Shown here piece by piece: positions 30,749 through 40,145 of a stretch of DNA of 64,000 bases. The stretch comes from an uncultured Candidatus Saccharibacteria bacterium (GTDB taxonomy: Bacteria > Patescibacteriota > Saccharimonadia > Saccharimonadales > Saccharimonadaceae), in NCBI GenBank assembly GCA_947304395.1, contig CAMZBA010000001.1:62001-126000 (forward strand), read 5' to 3'. A program made the translations under genes and the position numbers. A model generated the notes under the pieces. The model searched no databases. It saw only the letters and a program-made list of their open reading frames with translations, and had not been told where the DNA came from. How positions within the stretch are numbered: position 1 is the stretch's first letter; each line of letters opens with the position of its first letter.

Positions 30749-30823
30749 TGTGGAAAAAAGACATAAAAAATGTGGAAAAATATTTGCAAAATGTGCATAA
30801 ACCTGTGGAAAACATGTGTAAAA
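30749..30823 (+). promoter_or_regulatory. Array of five phased TGTGNAWAA boxes
   Basis: TGTGGAAAA 30749, TGTGGAAAA 30771, TGTGCATAA 30792, TGTGGAAAA 30804, TGTGTAAAA 30815; spacings 22, 21, 12, 11. Confidence 0.65.
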
Positions 30824-30845
30824 AAGCCGTGATAGAATATATTAT

Positions 30846-31241
30846 ATGAAGCGCCCGACGAAAAAACAGACGATTTTGCTAAAATTTATTGATCAATATA
30901 CCGAAGAACATGACTACTCGCCGTCATATAGGGAAATAATGCGTGCAATGAACCTAAACTCCGTATCGGCGGTAGCAGAGCATATTAATAACTGCGTATC
31001 GGCTGGTTTTTTAAAAAAAGTGCCAAATGCGGCCCGCTCATTGAAAGTAATCCCAATTCAAGACTACAAAGAAACTAAGACGCTATTTCGGCAAAAAATA
31101 ACTGAGCTAGAAGCTAAAATGAAGCCGTCTGAAAATGAAGAGGGTGATATTGTGGAACTACCCGACAGTAAACGGCGAAGCCTAGAAGATGATTTGCGCA
31201 CACTGAAGGCAGCCGCCAACCTACTCGACCTCGACCTCTGA
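30846..31241 (+). CDS. LexA-type N-terminal HTH protein lacking the S24 peptidase domain
   Basis: KRPTKKQTILLKFIDQYTEEHDYSPSYREIMRAMNLNSVSAVAEHINNCVSAGFLKKVPNAARSLKV, then a short helical tail instead of the autopeptidase. Confidence 0.8.
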   Translation: MKRPTKKQTILLKFIDQYTEEHDYSPSYREIMRAMNLNSVSAVAEHINNCVSAGFLKKVPNAARSLKVIPIQDYKETKTLFRQKITELEAKMKPSENEEGDIVELPDSKRRSLEDDLRTLKAAANLLDLDL

Positions 31242-31261
31242 CAATGATATAATTATCGAAA

Positions 31262-32689
31262 ATGAGAAAAGAACCAGGTTTTTCCTACCGCATCTGCCTG
31301 ATTATAGGTGACGCATTGGCAATCGTCTTTTCTTTTGCATTTTCCTATTATTACCGCACTCATATTGACTCTCGGCCATACTATTTCACTTCCGAGATTC
31401 GCGATTTTATTTTAACGAATGTTCTCTTATTGCCAATCTGGCTAGTTATTCTTACGAGCCTTGGGCTTTATTCGCGCCGCATACTTAGGCGTCGCGGCTT
31501 AGAGTATTGGCGCCTTTTTCTTGCGTCCATTATTGGCGTTATGACGATAATTACTTACGATTTCTTTGCCACCGCATATGTTACGCGCGGCTCACTATTT
31601 CCTGTACGTACGATCGCAATTTATGCAATTGTTTTTAATTTTATTGTTTTAATTATTACGCGCACGATTATCCGGGCTATTCGCCAATTCTTGTTGCGTC
31701 GAAATATGGGTCTTATTCGTACGGTAATTGTTGGCAATAGCGATAATACTACGCAATTACTCCAAGGAATTACGGCCGACAGCGGATTTAAAGTGGTTGG
31801 CGTAGTAGCTAGCGATAAATATGTGCCAGAAGAGTGGCGAAAACGTCAATATGATAACCTTGATATTGCTCTAGCACGACTACGCCCGCATGCGATTATT
31901 CACACTGGATCAAAAGATATTGAGGCGACCAATAAGGCAGCCGTAGATCATCACGCACTCTATTATTATTCTCCTGCTGAGGATTCGATAATTGTGCAAA
32001 GCGGCAATGTCGAATTCGTCGCTGCAGTGCCAATTATTTTAATTCGCGCCACTCCGCTTAGTGGTGGGGCAAAAATTTACAAACGTGCGATGGATATAAT
32101 TTTTGGGCTAATTCTAACTACATTGGCTGCGATACCTATGCTGATTATTTATATCATTCAAAAGATAATTGAGCCAAAATCGCCCGCAATCTATAAGGAT
32201 ACGCGACTTACGCGCTACAATCAAGAATTCCCACTCCTAAAATTCCGAAGTATGAAGCAAGAATATTGCGGCCTTACGGCGGAACAAGCTTTTAATAAAA
32301 TGGGGAAGCCAGAATTGTCTGAAAAATATCGTAAACAAGGCGACTATATCAAGAATGACCCTCGATATACTAAATTTGGCACATGGCTACGTAAGACTTC
32401 GCTAGACGAAATACCGCAATTTATCAACGTCTTAAAGGGGGATATATCCTTAATTGGTCCACGCGCTCTACAGCCCGTAGAATTAAAAAACTATGGCGAT
32501 CGTGGCTTATTATTGTCGGTCAAATCTGGCTTAACTGGACTAGCGCAAGTATCGGGACGTCGTAATATATCATTTAATGAGCGCCGCGCCCTTGACATTT
32601 ATTATGTTCAAAACTGGACACCAGCTTTAGATATTCAGATATTCTTTAGAACTATTGCTTCCGTCCTTCATCATGATGGCGCAAAGTAG
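31262..32689 (+). CDS. Polyprenyl glycosylphosphotransferase (WbaP/WcaJ-like initiating sugar transferase)
   Basis: Multi-TM N-terminus; KRAMDIIFGLILTT..PLLKFRSMKQEY..GTWLRKTSLDEIPQFINVLKGDISLIGPRALQPVE. Confidence 0.93.
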   Translation: MRKEPGFSYRICLIIGDALAIVFSFAFSYYYRTHIDSRPYYFTSEIRDFILTNVLLLPIWLVILTSLGLYSRRILRRRGLEYWRLFLASIIGVMTIITYDFFATAYVTRGSLFPVRTIAIYAIVFNFIVLIITRTIIRAIRQFLLRRNMGLIRTVIVGNSDNTTQLLQGITADSGFKVVGVVASDKYVPEEWRKRQYDNLDIALARLRPHAIIHTGSKDIEATNKAAVDHHALYYYSPAEDSIIVQSGNVEFVAAVPIILIRATPLSGGAKIYKRAMDIIFGLILTTLAAIPMLIIYIIQKIIEPKSPAIYKDTRLTRYNQEFPLLKFRSMKQEYCGLTAEQAFNKMGKPELSEKYRKQGDYIKNDPRYTKFGTWLRKTSLDEIPQFINVLKGDISLIGPRALQPVELKNYGDRGLLLSVKSGLTGLAQVSGRRNISFNERRALDIYYVQNWTPALDIQIFFRTIASVLHHDGAK

Positions 32690-32718
32690 GCACGAACCTT
32701 ATTTTTTCGGCGTGTTTT

Positions 32719-33705
32719 TTAACTTGAGGTTGATTCTTTAGCTTTTTTAGCTTTTCTCTCATTTAAATTCCTCGAGTTCTTATGGTCAATTATATATAAT
32801 GGGCGCCCTTGCGCTTCTGCATGAATATGCGAAATATATAATGCGATGATGGATTGCGATATAAGAACTAGGCCAATCAAGAAAGTAATAAAAATGCTTA
32901 AACAAGTCGTACCTGTCCATTTGAGCTGCATCGGGTCTCCCATAATAAACTCCTCTATGATCACGAAAATCCCCAATATTAAAGAGGCAACCGTAATAAA
33001 AACGCCAATCCATCCGAATATAATTAGCGGGGCAGAGCTCAGGCTTACGAAACTGTCTATTGCTAATTGGAAAAGCTTTTTAAAGTTATAGCTCGGCTTT
33101 CCAGCCAGGCGATTTCCGTAGATATAATCGATATATACTTTTTTGAAACCCATCCAGTCCATCAAGCCTCGCGTAATGCGTCCATGCTCGGTCAGCTTAT
33201 TATACTCATCTGCGACGCATCTATCGATAATACGAAAATCTGTGCTACCAGGCACCGTGTCTTTTACGCCCATCATGCCAAGTATCTTATAGAACAATTT
33301 TGATCCTATTTTTGCAATGAGACCGTGCTTTTCATATCTACCTCTAACTCCGATAATAATTTCACCACCTTCTTCCCATTTTTTAATAAATTCATGGATT
33401 AATTTCGGTGGTTGTTGGCCATCTGCGTCCATTGTTAATATTGCATCTCCCGCCGCCTCGCGAATTCCGGCCGTCAGCGCGACCTCTTTGCCAAAATTGC
33501 GCGAAAAACATAGCACCTTCACATGGTTGTCTTTCTCGGAAATCTTTTGAATAATCTGTAGACTTTTGTCAGTGCTTCCGTCATTAACTAAGATTAACTC
33601 ATAATCGTAGTTGAGCTTTTTTAGCTCCGGCAACAACATTTTTTCATAGAATTGGCTGAAGCCTTTTTCCTCATTGTATACCGGTATTACAAAAGATATT
33701 TTCAT
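32719..33705 (-). CDS. GtrB/DPM1-like glycosyltransferase family 2 with two C-terminal TMs
   Basis: ISFVIPVYNEEKGFSQFYEKM..LILVNDGSTDKS..AILTMDADGQQPPKLI. Confidence 0.92.
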   Translation of the reverse strand: MKISFVIPVYNEEKGFSQFYEKMLLPELKKLNYDYELILVNDGSTDKSLQIIQKISEKDNHVKVLCFSRNFGKEVALTAGIREAAGDAILTMDADGQQPPKLIHEFIKKWEEGGEIIIGVRGRYEKHGLIAKIGSKLFYKILGMMGVKDTVPGSTDFRIIDRCVADEYNKLTEHGRITRGLMDWMGFKKVYIDYIYGNRLAGKPSYNFKKLFQLAIDSFVSLSSAPLIIFGWIGVFITVASLILGIFVIIEEFIMGDPMQLKWTGTTCLSIFITFLIGLVLISQSIIALYISHIHAEAQGRPLYIIDHKNSRNLNERKAKKAKESTSS

Positions 33706-33851
33706 CTTAATTAATTATACCATAGAAAAGGCTAATGACTGGCGGAAACTCGACTTTATGGCATAATATCAAGTGCGAAATCCCGCATAAGTACTCGTTC
33801 GGGTTGTTGTTTCGATGGCGCTATGGGCAAGGCTGTTGTAAAATATAGCTA

Positions 33852-34430
33852 ATGGTTTATTCTGAGCCTATCAATAAAGCTATCAAAATCGCTACCAGGC
33901 TGCATGATGGTCAATTTCGTCGTGGGTCGACTATTCCATATATTGCTCATCCTTTTGCGGTAGCGCTTATGACTCAAATATATATCGACAGCGAGGAAGT
34001 ATTTATTGGTGGAATTTTACATGATGTATTGGAGGATGTACCCGATCGCGTCTATTCCTCGAATGATTTAGCTAATGATTTTGGCTACGAAATTCTAAAC
34101 CTTGTCGAGACGGTTTCCGAACCAGATATCCGTACGCCAACTCAAGAGGCTTGGCGAGCGCGGAAATATGCTTATCTTAATAACATTGAAAACACCAACG
34201 ATATTCGTCCGCTTATTATTTCGGCGTGCGATAAAATGCATAATATGGGCGAACTAGCTTACGGGTATGAAGAGCTTGGCAAGAGTATTTGGACTTATTT
34301 CGCCGCTAAACGCGAGCGCGAGATATGGTTCTACGAGGCAGTGCTTGGTGTGTTAAGGACAAAGATATTGCCTGTGGAATTATTCGAAGAGTACGAAAAT
34401 CGACTAAACAAACTTAAAACTCTACAATAG
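33852..34430 (+). CDS. RelA/SpoT-type HD hydrolase (small alarmone hydrolase / MESH1-like)
   Basis: IPYIAHPFAVALM..GGILHDVLEDV (HDxxED); stand-alone 192 aa, no synthetase domain. Confidence 0.75.
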   Translation: MVYSEPINKAIKIATRLHDGQFRRGSTIPYIAHPFAVALMTQIYIDSEEVFIGGILHDVLEDVPDRVYSSNDLANDFGYEILNLVETVSEPDIRTPTQEAWRARKYAYLNNIENTNDIRPLIISACDKMHNMGELAYGYEELGKSIWTYFAAKREREIWFYEAVLGVLRTKILPVELFEEYENRLNKLKTLQ

Positions 34431-34438
34431 GAAATAAT

Positions 34439-35551
34439 ATGAAAGATAATAGGCATCGCACTATCGTCGTTGCGAGTATCATTGGTATTCTGGCGAATTT
34501 ATTACTAGTAATTTTTAAGGCTATCGTTGGTCTGTTGTCGAACTCAATTGCAATTATCTTAGATGCCATCAATAACTTTAGCGACATGCTCTCCTCTTTG
34601 GTTACAATAGCTGGCTCGCATTTTGCGAATTTATCCCCGGATCGCGAGCATCCAATGGGGCATGGCCGTTCCGAATATCTGAGCGCTGCCGTCGTAGCTG
34701 TCATTATTATGTATATTGGCTTTACGGCTTTCATTGAATCAATAAAGAAAATTATCAACCCCGAGTCTCCAGATTATTCATTAGTTACCATAGTGGTCGT
34801 AGTGGTAGCAATTATTGTCAAGATTATTCTAGGCATATATGTATATAGGGTAGGGCGGAAAGTGGATTCCGATTCTTTAGTGGGGTCGGGGAAAGATGCA
34901 TTATTTGATTCATTAATATCGTTAACGACGTTAGTGGCTGCTGGGGTATTTGTACTGACCGGCTTTAGCGTTGAGGCATATTTGGCGGTTGGCATTTCCT
35001 TATTTATTACTTATTCGGGTTTTAAAATGCTTCGCGAAACCTTCAGTGTTATTTTGGGAGAACGGGCGGATTCTGATTTGTCTCGAAAGATTCGAGAAGA
35101 GGTTCGTCAGGTTGACGGCGTAGAAGGTGCATATGATTTGGTCATGCATGATTACGGTCCGAATATTACGTTTGCGTCAATTAATATTGAACTTCCAGAC
35201 ACAATGACTGCACTAGAAATAGATGACATATCCCGAGAAATTCGTCGTCGTGTCCATCGAAAATGTCATGTTCTAATTAATTCCGTTGGTGTCTATTCCG
35301 TTAATAAGAAGGGCGGGAGAGCTGCAGAGCTGCGTGACCAAGTATATGAAATAGTATCTGGATTTGAACACGTTATTCAAATGCATGGTTTTCATGTTGA
35401 TGAAAAGAATAAAGAAATTAGTCTCGATATTGTCGTTGGCTTCGATGTAAGAAATCGCAATTCGTATTTTCGGCGGATACATAGTACACTTCAAAAAGAG
35501 ATACCAGATTACACTTTTGAAATAGCTCTTGATTCAGATTTCAGTGACTAA
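34439..35551 (+). CDS. Cation diffusion facilitator transporter
   Basis: NSIAIILDAINNFSDMLSSLVTIAGSHFANLSPDREHPMGHGRSEYLSA. Confidence 0.93.
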   Translation: MKDNRHRTIVVASIIGILANLLLVIFKAIVGLLSNSIAIILDAINNFSDMLSSLVTIAGSHFANLSPDREHPMGHGRSEYLSAAVVAVIIMYIGFTAFIESIKKIINPESPDYSLVTIVVVVVAIIVKIILGIYVYRVGRKVDSDSLVGSGKDALFDSLISLTTLVAAGVFVLTGFSVEAYLAVGISLFITYSGFKMLRETFSVILGERADSDLSRKIREEVRQVDGVEGAYDLVMHDYGPNITFASINIELPDTMTALEIDDISREIRRRVHRKCHVLINSVGVYSVNKKGGRAAELRDQVYEIVSGFEHVIQMHGFHVDEKNKEISLDIVVGFDVRNRNSYFRRIHSTLQKEIPDYTFEIALDSDFSD

Positions 35552-35580
35552 ACTTAACTAACGTCAGGAACACGGCAACA

Positions 35581-35607
35581 AAAAGCACCCATCAGAAGGG
35601 TGCTTTT
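35581..35607. terminator. Bidirectional intrinsic terminator
   Basis: AAAAGCACCC-atcagaa-GGGTGCTTTT between convergent genes. Confidence 0.85.
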
Positions 35608-35616
35608 AGAATGCTG

Positions 35617-38343
35617 CTAACGGCGTTTTGTGCGGAAGATGAAGAACGCTAGAGCACCCAGAATTCCACCTATGCCTGCTATTGCAGGAGTATTAATATC
35701 GGCAGTTTTAGGGTTCTTTATGTTAACATCTTTTGGCTCGGTCGGCTCAGCAGGGGTTGCTGGATCATTGTTTGTTCCCCCTTGTACGGTAACTATAATG
35801 TTTGCCGACACATTGCTATTTGTCATAGCGGTAATGGTGGCCGTGCCAGCTTTAATAGCCGTTATTTTACCAGTGCTAGATACTGTCGCAACGCTACTAT
35901 CGCTACTGCTCCAAGTGATCGTATCGGTAGAATTTGTAGGAGTAAGTGTTACGGTTGGAGTTGCTTCCTCGCCGACATTAATACTGACAGAAACAGGATT
36001 AATGCTTATGGCTGTTGCTGGAACCGTCGTTGTAGTAGCTTTTACGGTTATCGTAGCAGTGTTCGAGACGTTGTCGTTCGCCTTGGCGGTAATGGTTGCT
36101 GTTCCTGCTTTTATGCCTTTTACGACACCATTCGCATCAACTGTCGCAACGCTACTATCGCTACTGCTCCAAGTGATCGTATCGGTTGAATTTGTAGGAG
36201 TGACTGTAGCGGTCAGGCTTAGCGTAGCACCTACGTTGACGTTAGCGGTTGCGGGGCTGACAGTAATGCCAGTCGCTGGAACTAACGGATCGCTTGCTGC
36301 TCTAGTGGTAAAGTTAATTGTTTCAGAATCTTTAGCATTGCCCGCAACATCATAGACGGTGGCATATGCTGTATATCGGGTGGATTCATTGAGCCCAGTT
36401 AGGGTTAGGCTCTTAGTTGTTGCGGAAGTCTCACCAGTACTCGAGCTAGCATACGTTTCAGTCTTGTCTGTATAGCTGCTTGCATCGTTTGCTTTATAGT
36501 GCCAGACGATTCGACCGAGGCCACTTGCGCTATCTGTTACTCCAATATTTAAAGTTGCCCCATTAGCCGTAACGCTGCTTGTCGATAGGGCAGTGCTAAT
36601 TACCGGTGCGGTTTTATCAATATTATTTACCGTAACGGTCTTCGAGGCGGTCTCGTTGTTGCTATTCTTGAACCAAAGCGTATATGTTCCGTTTGCGGAG
36701 ACAGTTTGCGAAAGGTTGTATGATTTACTGGACGAAGAAATGGTTGACCAAGAGCTCGGAGTAGCGGTTGTGGTATTGCCATTGTCTACTTTGTACTTAT
36801 TAATATTGTACGCGTTACTGCTCGCAGTAGCCTTAATGGTGGCATCACTATTTGTCCAGTTAGTTGCTGCTGTTACGGCCGGCGTTGAAATACTTAAATC
36901 CGCGTATTTGTTAACATGGAAGCTTACGCTACCCCAACCATAGTACTCATCTTTACCAGCTGTGCCTAAGTCTTCAGCATCGAGTTTAAGGGCGTTATAG
37001 ACCTGGTTGTAGTTATAGTTTGGGTGTTCGGTTAAGATATTTGCTATTGCTGCAGAAATGTAAGGTGCAGAAAAAGATGTGCCATCAATTAGGGTTAATG
37101 TATTATCCGCGCCAGTACTTGATGTTGGTAGGAGAAGCTCCTCGCCAGGTGCCGCGAAATCGATTTCTGCGCCATGTTGAGAAAACGACGACGAGAATGA
37201 TTTAGCATTATTGACGGAAGATACGGCGATGGTATAGTCACTAGACGCTGGATAAGAAACCCAGCCAGCGTTACCATTGCCGGCCGAGGCTACTATAATA
37301 GTGCCAGCCTCTTTAGCTTCCCTAAAAGCAGGTTCGATTGTGGTCTGAAACTCTTCTGGTAGCGGATTTGGTAATTGTTCCACGAGGCCGAGACTTAAGT
37401 TGATTACGTCAACTTTACCCTTTAACTCAGAAACAGCTATTACTACCTTCGTAAGATCAATGCTTTTACCGCCGGAAACGCGGATGGGAACAATTTTTAC
37501 ACTCGCCGGAGTGGCCTGGGTGATTGTTCCTGCAACAGATGTGCCATGCGTTACTCTCGAGGCGCCAGCACTTACGTTAGTACATGTTTGAGTAGTGATA
37601 TTGCAAGTTGCTGTCATGCTGTCGTTGGCGTCGTTTCCACTATCGTCGGGATTTGTGTCGTTATCGAAATAATCGTGAGCATAGGTCATATCAAGGCGGT
37701 CGCCTACGGTTGTCTTCTTGAATGCCCAGTGAGACGCGCGGATGCCACTATCAATCACAGCAACGGTAACTTTTTGGCCAGAAGTTAGACTTTTCGCATA
37801 GGTGTCTAGTTTCATGGCGGAAGTTCCCCAACCCAAGCACTGGTCTGGTATGCTAGTACCATTTGTGTATGTTGTAGCAGAGCGATTGGTGCATCGGTTT
37901 ATCTCCTCGTAATTGTATATCGCATTCGATTCTGCATCGTCGTCAAGTTTTAGCTGCATATTTAAAAGAACGCCAGAATTGTTATCTTTTTCTTTTATAT
38001 CAAGATAGTTTGCGGATGTGGTGTTATAGTCTGCGAACTCGACTACGTATACCTTTTCGGCTATTTTTGTATACTTTATAGCGTCTGGATGGTTTTCTTT
38101 AAATTCATCTAGGTTTGGAATGTTGACTATTAGCTCATGGGTTTTCAGAGCAGTCTCCACTCCTTTAGTTGAAATTCCGCTGTCTCTGCTAATTTCCTGA
38201 ATTACTGCGTTTGCCGTATTTGATATAGCGGCTTCATCGCTACTCGCTTGCGTTTTTGGGGCGATCATGAACAACCCGCCGGCGACCAAACCTGCAGATG
38301 CTAATGATGCCGAAAAAAGCAAAGACTTTTTTCTTCTAACCAT
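35617..38343 (-). CDS. Surface-anchored subtilisin-family (S8) protease with Big2 domains
   Basis: Catalytic motifs AVIDSGIRASHW, HGTSVAGTI, GTSFSAPYISAAIANIL; two Big2 repeats; C-terminal KNPKTAD-TM-RTKRR. Confidence 0.92.
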   Translation of the reverse strand: MVRRKKSLLFSASLASAGLVAGGLFMIAPKTQASSDEAAISNTANAVIQEISRDSGISTKGVETALKTHELIVNIPNLDEFKENHPDAIKYTKIAEKVYVVEFADYNTTSANYLDIKEKDNNSGVLLNMQLKLDDDAESNAIYNYEEINRCTNRSATTYTNGTSIPDQCLGWGTSAMKLDTYAKSLTSGQKVTVAVIDSGIRASHWAFKKTTVGDRLDMTYAHDYFDNDTNPDDSGNDANDSMTATCNITTQTCTNVSAGASRVTHGTSVAGTITQATPASVKIVPIRVSGGKSIDLTKVVIAVSELKGKVDVINLSLGLVEQLPNPLPEEFQTTIEPAFREAKEAGTIIVASAGNGNAGWVSYPASSDYTIAVSSVNNAKSFSSSFSQHGAEIDFAAPGEELLLPTSSTGADNTLTLIDGTSFSAPYISAAIANILTEHPNYNYNQVYNALKLDAEDLGTAGKDEYYGWGSVSFHVNKYADLSISTPAVTAATNWTNSDATIKATASSNAYNINKYKVDNGNTTTATPSSWSTISSSSKSYNLSQTVSANGTYTLWFKNSNNETASKTVTVNNIDKTAPVISTALSTSSVTANGATLNIGVTDSASGLGRIVWHYKANDASSYTDKTETYASSSTGETSATTKSLTLTGLNESTRYTAYATVYDVAGNAKDSETINFTTRAASDPLVPATGITVSPATANVNVGATLSLTATVTPTNSTDTITWSSSDSSVATVDANGVVKGIKAGTATITAKANDNVSNTATITVKATTTTVPATAISINPVSVSINVGEEATPTVTLTPTNSTDTITWSSSDSSVATVSSTGKITAIKAGTATITAMTNSNVSANIIVTVQGGTNNDPATPAEPTEPKDVNIKNPKTADINTPAIAGIGGILGALAFFIFRTKRR
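35883..36201. repeat. Pair of near-identical ~60-bp direct repeats within the Big2 coding region
   Basis: ctgtcgcaacgctactatcgctactgctccaagtgatcgtatcggt(a/t)gaatttgtaggagt at ~35883 and ~36140. Confidence 0.85.
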
Positions 38344-38679
38344 ATGGGTAACCTTTCTCTTATTTTGACCTTTTTATTTTGACCTATTTATAAACGTATT
38401 TAAGCATAAACAAATCATAAAAACAAGTACTTTTGAATACATATTTTTATAAAAACAACAAAAAAAGACCTATTCATTATTCGCGAGCATCTCTTTATTT
38501 GGCTCCCTTTGGCTGACACATTACTAACCAATACTCCTAAGTATGGCTGGCATATTGGTAAAAAACTATCGAAAACTAACCGGACTTGCTAAAGATGGAG
38601 AAATAAAGGTGGCCGCAGAGCCATAACAGTCAATAGTCCTCCGTTTAGAACGGGGATCTTTTCACGGTATAATAATGTT

Positions 38680-39780
38680 ATGGTTAAAAACGAAAAAAGT
38701 TTGAAATTTCGCAAAATCTTGAAAGCCTCTGGCATCATAGCGGGTATATTGCTAGGATGTATGTTTTTGTTTGTCCTGGGTGTTTTTATTAACCATAAGA
38801 TACAGATAGGGCGAGAATGGGAGTTGCTAAAATCTTATGACATCGGTAAAACGGTGATGGTGGACGGGCAAGAGGTTAATTACAAAGTTTTTAATTCTGA
38901 AAAAACCGAGCATACTTTAGTTTTGATGCCAGGGCTAAATGTGCAGAACGCCGCACTTTCGTTCACGCCGTTAGCCGAGAAGGTGAACGCACGAGTAATA
39001 CTGATAAATCGTCCTGGATATGCTTTATCCGAGGATACTGGTGTAGACGCAACTTCGGACTTTATCGTTGAGGTTTATCGCAAAACGCTGAAAGAAATAG
39101 GGGTGGAAACCTCTGTAATCTTGATGCCTCATTCCATTGCTGGACAGTATGCAATGTATTGGGCGGAAAAATATCCTGAGGAAGTAAGCGGGATGATAGC
39201 ACTTGATATTGGCTCTCCAGAAAATGCCATAGAGGAAAAATATAATCATTATGATTGGTTTTCTACTCACCTCTACAATATTGCTGCAAAATTAGGATTA
39301 CACCGCTTGTTTATGCTGGATGAAGCAACGAGAGATGCTGAGGCTGAGCAATTAGCGAAAACGGGATATTTTACGGAGGATTTAGCAAGAGCAAGCAAAA
39401 TTCTAGGGATGGAAAACGCCTTTCCAGATTTCGTAGTAAGTGAGTCGGAACTAGAAAAAACTAACGCTGAAAATACAATAAAGATTAGGGGTGAAAATTA
39501 TCGTAAATTAGCAAAATTGTTTATCGCTGCTAACCAGTTCGATAAGGACTATTATGAAAAATATTTCAAGGAGACGGCCCTTAGTAGTTTTGGAGGAGAT
39601 AAAAAAGCGATGGAGGAATATATTAATTTTTATAAAGAATACAAGGACGATAATCAAAAGGCTTTACAGGATGAAAATGCGGCGTTCATTGAGGTGCCAG
39701 GTCCACATGAAATATGGGAGTACCCTACTGACAAATTAGCAGGTGCAATAAATACCTTTTTGCAGCAAGCTAGTTGGTAA
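38680..39780 (+). CDS. Membrane-anchored alpha/beta hydrolase
   Basis: N-terminal TM, VLMPGLNVQNAALSFTPLAEKV, MPHSIAGQYAMYWAEKYPEEV, C-terminal GPHEIWEYPT. Confidence 0.85.
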   Translation: MVKNEKSLKFRKILKASGIIAGILLGCMFLFVLGVFINHKIQIGREWELLKSYDIGKTVMVDGQEVNYKVFNSEKTEHTLVLMPGLNVQNAALSFTPLAEKVNARVILINRPGYALSEDTGVDATSDFIVEVYRKTLKEIGVETSVILMPHSIAGQYAMYWAEKYPEEVSGMIALDIGSPENAIEEKYNHYDWFSTHLYNIAAKLGLHRLFMLDEATRDAEAEQLAKTGYFTEDLARASKILGMENAFPDFVVSESELEKTNAENTIKIRGENYRKLAKLFIAANQFDKDYYEKYFKETALSSFGGDKKAMEEYINFYKEYKDDNQKALQDENAAFIEVPGPHEIWEYPTDKLAGAINTFLQQASW

Positions 39781-39869
39781 ATTTTGGCTCCCGGGGCCGG
39801 GCAACGGGTGCATTACTGTGGATGACTATGACAAAATTGCGACAAAGATAGAAGCCGAAATCAACCAAA

Positions 39870-39900
39870 AAAGGCTCAACTGTAATCTGTTAGAGCCTTT
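39870..39900 (+). terminator. Candidate terminator
   Basis: AAAGGCTC-aactgtaatctgtta-GAGCCTTT. Confidence 0.6.
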
Positions 39901-39934
39901 CAATACGTTATCATCAATGTCAAAAACTCGAAAC

Positions 39935-40009
39935 TGGCTCCCCCGGCCAGACTCGAACTGGCAACCTCGAAGTTAACAGCTTCTTGCTCCACCATTGAGC
40001 TACAGGGGA
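39935..40009 (-). tRNA. tRNA-Asn(GTT)
   Basis: Reverse complement TCCCCTGTAGCTCAATGGTGGAGCAAGAAGCTGTTAACTTCGAGGTTGCCAGTTCGAGTCTGGCCGGGGGAGCCA: acceptor, D, anticodon (CTGTTAA) and T arms, encoded CCA. Confidence 0.9.
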
Positions 40010-40145
40010 AGGTAATCTAAGTGTACAAAGATACAGTGGAAAAGTCAAGTTCCATTTATTGTGATAAAAAGCACTTGCATTTTGGCCTCTCAAATGTTAC
40101 TATAAGCCTACAAAAGGTCAAAAATAAAAATAAAAGAGAAAAAAT

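Noticed and set aside
35630-36355. 241-aa plus ORF opposite the subtilase
   Set aside because: Antisense of Big2 repeats; hydrophobic Val/Ala composition is a by-product of Thr/Ser-rich coding strand.
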